Part shown: positions 60,401 to 64,000 of the stretch, one piece after another | Numbering within the stretch: the stretch's first letter is position 1 | How the letters are laid out: every line of letters begins with the position of its first letter | NCBI RefSeq assembly: GCF_007004545.3 | Contig: NZ_CP045503.2 | Location: forward strand, 2,264,501 to 2,328,500 | Length of the DNA: 64,000 bases | From: Shewanella eurypsychrophilus | Lineage (GTDB): Bacteria; Pseudomonadota; Gammaproteobacteria; Enterobacterales; Shewanellaceae | Direction of reading: 5' to 3' | Made by a program: the position numbers and the translations under genes | The notes under the pieces: model-generated | Told to the model about the DNA's origin: nothing | What the model saw: only the letters and a program-made list of their open reading frames with translations | Databases searched by the model: none

Positions 60401-61276
60401 ATGAACCTTATGGATAACCTCTCTCATGCGCAGAAGCAGCGCCTAGCGTTTATTGATTTTAGTTTGCAATATTTTGGTCAGGTGTCCAGGCAAGATCTCA
60501 TTAAAAAATTTGCGACCGGTTTAGCGGCTGCGACCCGAGATTTTGCTAGTTATCGTGCTCTGGCACCCGATAATATGTCGTTAGTGCATCAGACTAAAAG
60601 TTACCACCGTAAGCCTGAATTTACAGCTTTATTTAGACATGAGCCTGAAGGCATTCTTCATGGTTTAGCAAAAGGCTTTGGCGATGGTTTATCGCATCCT
60701 ATCTCTCCCAGTGAAATTTGTCTTGATGCAGTGCAGCTTATCCATCCTGATACAGAAATTATAGCGGCGTTAATGCGTGCAATCCAAAATAAACAAGCGT
60801 TGAAGATTAAATACGTGTCGGTGTCATCCGGTGAAAAGGACCGTGAGATCGTACCCCATGCCTTAGTGAATAATGGTCAGCGCTGGCATGTGCGAGCCTT
60901 TGATCGTGATCACCAAGTGTTTACCGATTTTGTTGTTACTCGAATCAAGCTGATTTCAGGTGCTGAAAGTGTACCAAGCTTTAATGAAACACAAGCTAAA
61001 GACATTCAGTGGGATAAAGTTTTGACATTGAAGCTAATCCCGCATCCAAGCCTTAAACATCCCGAAGCCATAGCGCTTGACTATCAAATGATTGATAACA
61101 AGACGGAAGTACAGAGCCGTGCAGCACTGGCAGGTTACCTGCTAAGGCAATGGAGCGTTGACTGCTCTGCTAAGCATCAAATCTCTACCGGTGTTTGCCA
61201 GTTGGCCTTATCAAACCTTGATGTGCTTAAAGAGATAGATCAGTTGGCGATTGTTCCCGGTGGTCGGAGCCGATAA
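60401..61276 (+). CDS. WYL-domain transcriptional regulator
   Basis: 291 residues. N-terminal winged-helix-like part (QKQRLAFIDFSLQYFGQVSR, QDLIKKFATGLAAATRDF), then the WYL domain (LKIKYVSVSSGEKDREIVPH, ALVNNGQRWHVRAFDRDHQV, FTDFVVTRIKLISGAE). WYL proteins sense nucleotides or nucleic acid ligands and often regulate defence or DNA damage genes; none lies adjacent. Ribosome site weak before ATG 60401. Confidence 0.85.
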   Translation: MNLMDNLSHAQKQRLAFIDFSLQYFGQVSRQDLIKKFATGLAAATRDFASYRALAPDNMSLVHQTKSYHRKPEFTALFRHEPEGILHGLAKGFGDGLSHPISPSEICLDAVQLIHPDTEIIAALMRAIQNKQALKIKYVSVSSGEKDREIVPHALVNNGQRWHVRAFDRDHQVFTDFVVTRIKLISGAESVPSFNETQAKDIQWDKVLTLKLIPHPSLKHPEAIALDYQMIDNKTEVQSRAALAGYLLRQWSVDCSAKHQISTGVCQLALSNLDVLKEIDQLAIVPGGRSR

Positions 61277-61371
61277 ACCGAGTTCAATGGGTAAAAATAC
61301 TAGAGTGCGTTAGAGACTTTTGTTAAGCTTCTTTACCAAAATAAAGTCAGGTATAGAGTTAAGGACATTTG

Positions 61372-61854
61372 ATGAGCATTAAAAATGATATGGTTGTTCA
61401 GTTTAAATACACACTTCGCGATGAGCAGGGTGAAGTATTAGAGACAAATAAAGATCTGGACCCTATCGCGTATCTGCACGGTCATAACAACATGATGCCT
61501 GGTGTTGAAGATTCAATTGAAGGTAAAGAGGTCGGCGCAAGCTTCTCTGTCACTCTAGCACCAGAAACGACCTACGGTGTTAGAAATGAAGACTCGACTC
61601 AGCGTGTCTCCGTTAAGCATCTGCAAGGTGCTAAAAAATGGAAAGCGGGCATGCGTGCATTGATTGATACCGATCAAGGCAAACGTCAGGTGACTATCAT
61701 CAAGATGGGTAAATTTATGGCAACGGTTGATGTTAATCACCCTCTTGCTGGTCGTGAGCTCACGTTCGATATCGAGATAATCGAAGCCCGTGATGCGACC
61801 GATGAAGAGGTTGCCCATGGTCATGCCCACGGTAAAGGCGGACATCACCATTAA
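61372..61854 (+). CDS. slyD: SlyD-like FKBP-type peptidyl-prolyl isomerase
   Basis: 160 residues from ATG 61372 (AAGGACA upstream). FKBP core with IF insert: VQFKYTLRDEQGEVLETNKD, PIAYLHGHNNMMPGVEDSIE, GKEVGASFSVTLAPETTYG, VDVNHPLAGRELTFDIEIIE, then a His-rich metal tail VAHGHAHGKGGHHH. It is a folding chaperone/isomerase and nickel-binding protein involved in hydrogenase maturation in other bacteria. Confidence 0.93.
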   Translation: MSIKNDMVVQFKYTLRDEQGEVLETNKDLDPIAYLHGHNNMMPGVEDSIEGKEVGASFSVTLAPETTYGVRNEDSTQRVSVKHLQGAKKWKAGMRALIDTDQGKRQVTIIKMGKFMATVDVNHPLAGRELTFDIEIIEARDATDEEVAHGHAHGKGGHHH

Positions 61855-61868
61855 TACCAATCGGTATA
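61855..61868. repeat. Short palindrome ATACCAATCGGTAT
   Basis: 14 bases, 1 mismatch from the palindrome at 29686, directly after the SlyD stop. See the 40712-40979 element. Confidence 0.5.
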
Positions 61869-61894
61869 ATTAGAGTCTAAGTCATTAAGCCATC

Positions 61895-61926
61895 AAAACC
61901 AGCATCTGTGCTGGTTTTTGTTTTTA
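61895..61926 (+). terminator. Terminator after slyD
   Basis: AAAACCAGCA-TCTG-TGCTGGTTTT followed by TGTTTTTAT, 10-bp stem, 40 bases beyond the SlyD stop. Confidence 0.88.
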
Positions 61927-61959
61927 TCGCTATAGTTTAACATTCAATAAAGGACGCTT

Positions 61960-62178
61960 ATGGTTATCGACTTTTCCCAGGGGAAAATAATCCTTACGCC
62001 GTTTGAAGTACAAGTCCGTTTTACACTCTTTGGTATGAGTATGTATGCCATGGTTGAAGACATTAAGTTTATCGATGATGCTCTTATCATGCATGCTGAC
62101 GCTGGGGCGGTAAGGTGGAGTTTAAAGTTAGATTCTCCAGAACAAATAGCTGCGATTCGTGAAGAGTTAGGCGTCTAA
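61960..62178 (+). CDS. DUF3389 protein
   Basis: 72 residues, AAGGA before the ATG. VIDFSQGKIILTPFEVQVRF, LFGMSMYAMVEDIKFIDDAL, GAVRWSLKLDSPEQIAAIRE is the complete DUF3389 pattern, a small family in Vibrio and Shewanella of unknown function. A short hairpin GGCGTCT/AGACGCC (62170-62191) follows. Confidence 0.9.
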   Translation: MVIDFSQGKIILTPFEVQVRFTLFGMSMYAMVEDIKFIDDALIMHADAGAVRWSLKLDSPEQIAAIREELGV

Positions 62179-62215
62179 TATAAAAGACGCCTTGGCTGGG
62201 TTACTCTAATTGAGA

Positions 62216-63226
62216 TTATATGTCTTCTCGGTTATGGGGGGCTAGATAATCCAGCACCGGACCATTTGGTACGATTCTGCTTGGATTGATATTGGCATGA
62301 CTGAAATAATAATGCTGTTTGATATGTTCAAAGTTAACTGTGTCAGCTATCCCCTCAATCTGATATAGCTCTCTTAGATAACCGGATATTGCCGGGTAGT
62401 CATCAATGCGCTTTTTGTTCGTTTTAAAATGACCGACATAGACGGCATCGAAACGAATTAAGGTGGTAAACAATCTCCAATCGGCTTCAGTAATCTTGCC
62501 TCCGATGAGATATCGCTGCTCTGTGAGTATCGACTCCAATTTGTCTAATGCGGTAAAAATCTCATCAAATGATTCATTATATGCTGTTTGTGATGTGGCA
62601 AAACCTGCGCGATAGACACCATTATTAATACTCGAGTAGATCCATTCATTGATTGAGTCTATTTCAGACCTCAAGGCTTGCGGGTAAAAATCTAACTGAT
62701 TATCGGTTATATGGTTAAACGAAGAGTTAAACATACGAATAATTTCCGCAGATTCATTGCTGACTATGGTTTTAGTGAGCTTATCCCAGAGCACTGGCAC
62801 AGTAACCCGCCCTGTATAGTCAGGTGCTGCAAGTTGATAGATTTGATAAAGATAATCTTTAGCGTAGAGAGGATCACTCTCTGATCCTAGGATATGGGTC
62901 GCCTCGGCACTTTGATTTTTTCCCTCAAATTCCCAGCCATTATGTAGCATATGTGGCTCTACTATCGATACATCTATGATCTCTTGCAGAGACTTTAATT
63001 CTCTGAAAATTAATGTCCTATGTGCCCAGGGACAGGCAAGAGATACATATAAATGATATCTGTTAGCCTCTGCTTTAAAGCCAGAAGCATCAATATCTTG
63101 CGAGGAGGGCATCCCATCGGCAGTGATCCAATGTCTGAAGCGTGCATCTTCACGTACGAATTTGCCGCCATTTTCTTTGGTCGGATACCATTGATCGACC
63201 CATTGTCCATTTTGAAGTAAGCCCAT
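62216..63226 (-). CDS. Glutathionyl-hydroquinone reductase (YqjG type GST)
   Basis: 336 residues from ATG 63226. Catalytic Cys in SLACPWAHRTLIF (xi-class GST motif C-P-W-A-H-R), then VTVPVLWDKLTKTIVSNESA, EIIRMFNSSF, DFYPQALRSEIDSINEWIYS, GVYRAGFATSQTAYNESFDE and RYLIGGKITEADWRLFTTLI. It reduces glutathionyl-hydroquinones with glutathione in the cytoplasm. Likely helps with quinone detoxification. Convergent with DUF3389 at short distance. Confidence 0.92.
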   Translation of the reverse strand: MGLLQNGQWVDQWYPTKENGGKFVREDARFRHWITADGMPSSQDIDASGFKAEANRYHLYVSLACPWAHRTLIFRELKSLQEIIDVSIVEPHMLHNGWEFEGKNQSAEATHILGSESDPLYAKDYLYQIYQLAAPDYTGRVTVPVLWDKLTKTIVSNESAEIIRMFNSSFNHITDNQLDFYPQALRSEIDSINEWIYSSINNGVYRAGFATSQTAYNESFDEIFTALDKLESILTEQRYLIGGKITEADWRLFTTLIRFDAVYVGHFKTNKKRIDDYPAISGYLRELYQIEGIADTVNFEHIKQHYYFSHANINPSRIVPNGPVLDYLAPHNREDI

Positions 63227-63393
63227 ACTATTTCCCACTCGATGCTGATTATTTGATAATAATTTAACTTCTATTTAGCCGAATAAAAAGAGCATAAACT
63301 GGCAGTTTATAAACGAATTAATCGAATGTTTTTGCTGAGCAGTTAACACTGATATGATATCGGCAAAAATGAGTGGAAGATTAAAGGGAAAAT

Positions 63394-64000
63394 ATGTCAG
63401 TAGTCGCATTAGAGAGGATCACGATTGAACCTAACACACCAGCTACTGCCTGTGTGATCTGGTTACACGGCTTAGGAGATTCGGGAGCAGGATTTGCACC
63501 CGTCGTACCCGCTTTAGGCTTGCCCGAGGAGCACGGCATACGTTTTGTGTTTCCCCATGCACCTGAACAGGCGGTAACGATTAATCAGGGTTATGTGATG
63601 CGAGCCTGGTATGACATCAAAAGTATGGATCTACATAATCGCGCCGATATGCCTGGTGTATTGGAGTCGGAGCAATCTGTCCTCGCTTTGATCCAAGAGC
63701 AGATTGATTCAGGGATCCCCGCCAACAAAATCGTAGTTGCAGGTTTTAGCCAAGGCGGCGTCATGAGCCTATTCACCGGCTTGAGGTATCCGCAGACATT
63801 AGCCGGGATCATGGCGTTATCTTGCTACTTGCCTACCGGTGATACGTTACCTGAGTTACTCAGTGAATCTAATAAATACACCGCAATATTACAGCATCAT
63901 GGCGAGCAAGATGATGTGGTGCCGCTGTTCGCTGGTAAGATGGCTAATGATCTACTTAACCAAGCAGGGTACCAAACAGAGTGGGAAACCTATGCCATGG
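63394..64000 (+). CDS. Carboxylesterase/phospholipase-type alpha/beta hydrolase, 3' end outside window
   Basis: First 202 residues; the frame continues past base 64000. ATG 63394 follows AAAGGG. Visible: oxyanion-loop VIWLHGLGDSGAGF, FVFPHAPEQAVTINQGYVMR, AWYDIKSMD, the nucleophile Ser119 in VVAGFSQGGVMS and an acid residue in HHGEQDDVVPL (Asp173 or Asp174). The catalytic His is expected just beyond the edge. Family PF02230 hydrolyses short-chain esters or lysophospholipids. Confidence 0.9.
   Translation, partial: MSVVALERITIEPNTPATACVIWLHGLGDSGAGFAPVVPALGLPEEHGIRFVFPHAPEQAVTINQGYVMRAWYDIKSMDLHNRADMPGVLESEQSVLALIQEQIDSGIPANKIVVAGFSQGGVMSLFTGLRYPQTLAGIMALSCYLPTGDTLPELLSESNKYTAILQHHGEQDDVVPLFAGKMANDLLNQAGYQTEWETYAM

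Overview
The window looks like a chromosomal segment of a marine gammaproteobacterium, most likely Shewanella. This is inferred from gene content read by eye: an ExeM-type extracellular nuclease, DcuA, a YdbH-YnbE-YdbL operon, a lipoprotein Dcp-type M3 peptidase, CheV and several chemoreceptors, a dihaem cytochrome c peroxidase, 4-hydroxyphenylpyruvate dioxygenase, DUF3389 and DUF2750. AT-rich accessory DNA sits in the first 9 kb; the rest has mostly ordinary core composition. No rRNA, tRNA or CRISPR array was seen.

Left edge (1-2.1 kb): a fragment resembling the start of a Tn7-type TnsA gene. It is followed by a TetR regulator, a twin-arginine-exported RidA-like protein and a small ABM-domain monooxygenase. 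The divergent ridA-like and monooxygenase promoters carry two mirrored copies of one operator-like sequence between their -35 and -10 boxes, a probable TetR target.

Accessory island (about 2.4-8.8 kb): the 3' part of dcuA is present as an intact gene (8765-10066), a truncated copy (2944-3459), an older decayed copy (2803-2895) and a six-codon stub (8743-8760). About 5.8 kb between the two long copies holds a secreted small protein, a membrane protein, a GIY-YIG protein, an orphan PD-(D/E)XK-like nuclease with a C4 zinc knuckle and a 16-bp perfect stem in front of it, a group II intron 3' remnant, several attC-like sites without an integrase, and three copies of a non-coding repeat of about 220-375 bp. 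Intact dcuA has a good CRP-like site upstream.

Central part (10.5-33 kb): exeM; the ydbH-ynbE-ydbL operon for lipid transport between the membranes; yeaD; an acyl-CoA dehydrogenase; scars of an IS3-type transposase and a second acyl-CoA dehydrogenase; a PEBP protein; an AraC regulator; a decayed chemoreceptor; an ABM/DUF2798/RidA operon opposite a LysR regulator; small metabolic genes (DUF938 methyltransferase, GNAT, OsmC, CHMI, PhzF); and a YibE/F protein.

Right part (33-64 kb): two lipoprotein metallophosphatases and a lipoprotein peptidase suggest nucleotide and peptide scavenging. These are followed by an Aer-like receptor, gamma-glutamyltransferase, a FemAB-like acyltransferase, a LysE exporter, HPPD with a divergent LysR gene, cytochrome c peroxidase, an ACC-deaminase-like PLP enzyme, an MscS channel, CheV, an MltB-type transglycosylase, a WYL regulator, SlyD, a glutathionyl-hydroquinone reductase and an esterase cut off by the window end. 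A 270-bp element with inverted ends (40712-40979) and a cluster of short direct repeats (49726-49906) are the main non-coding structures here.
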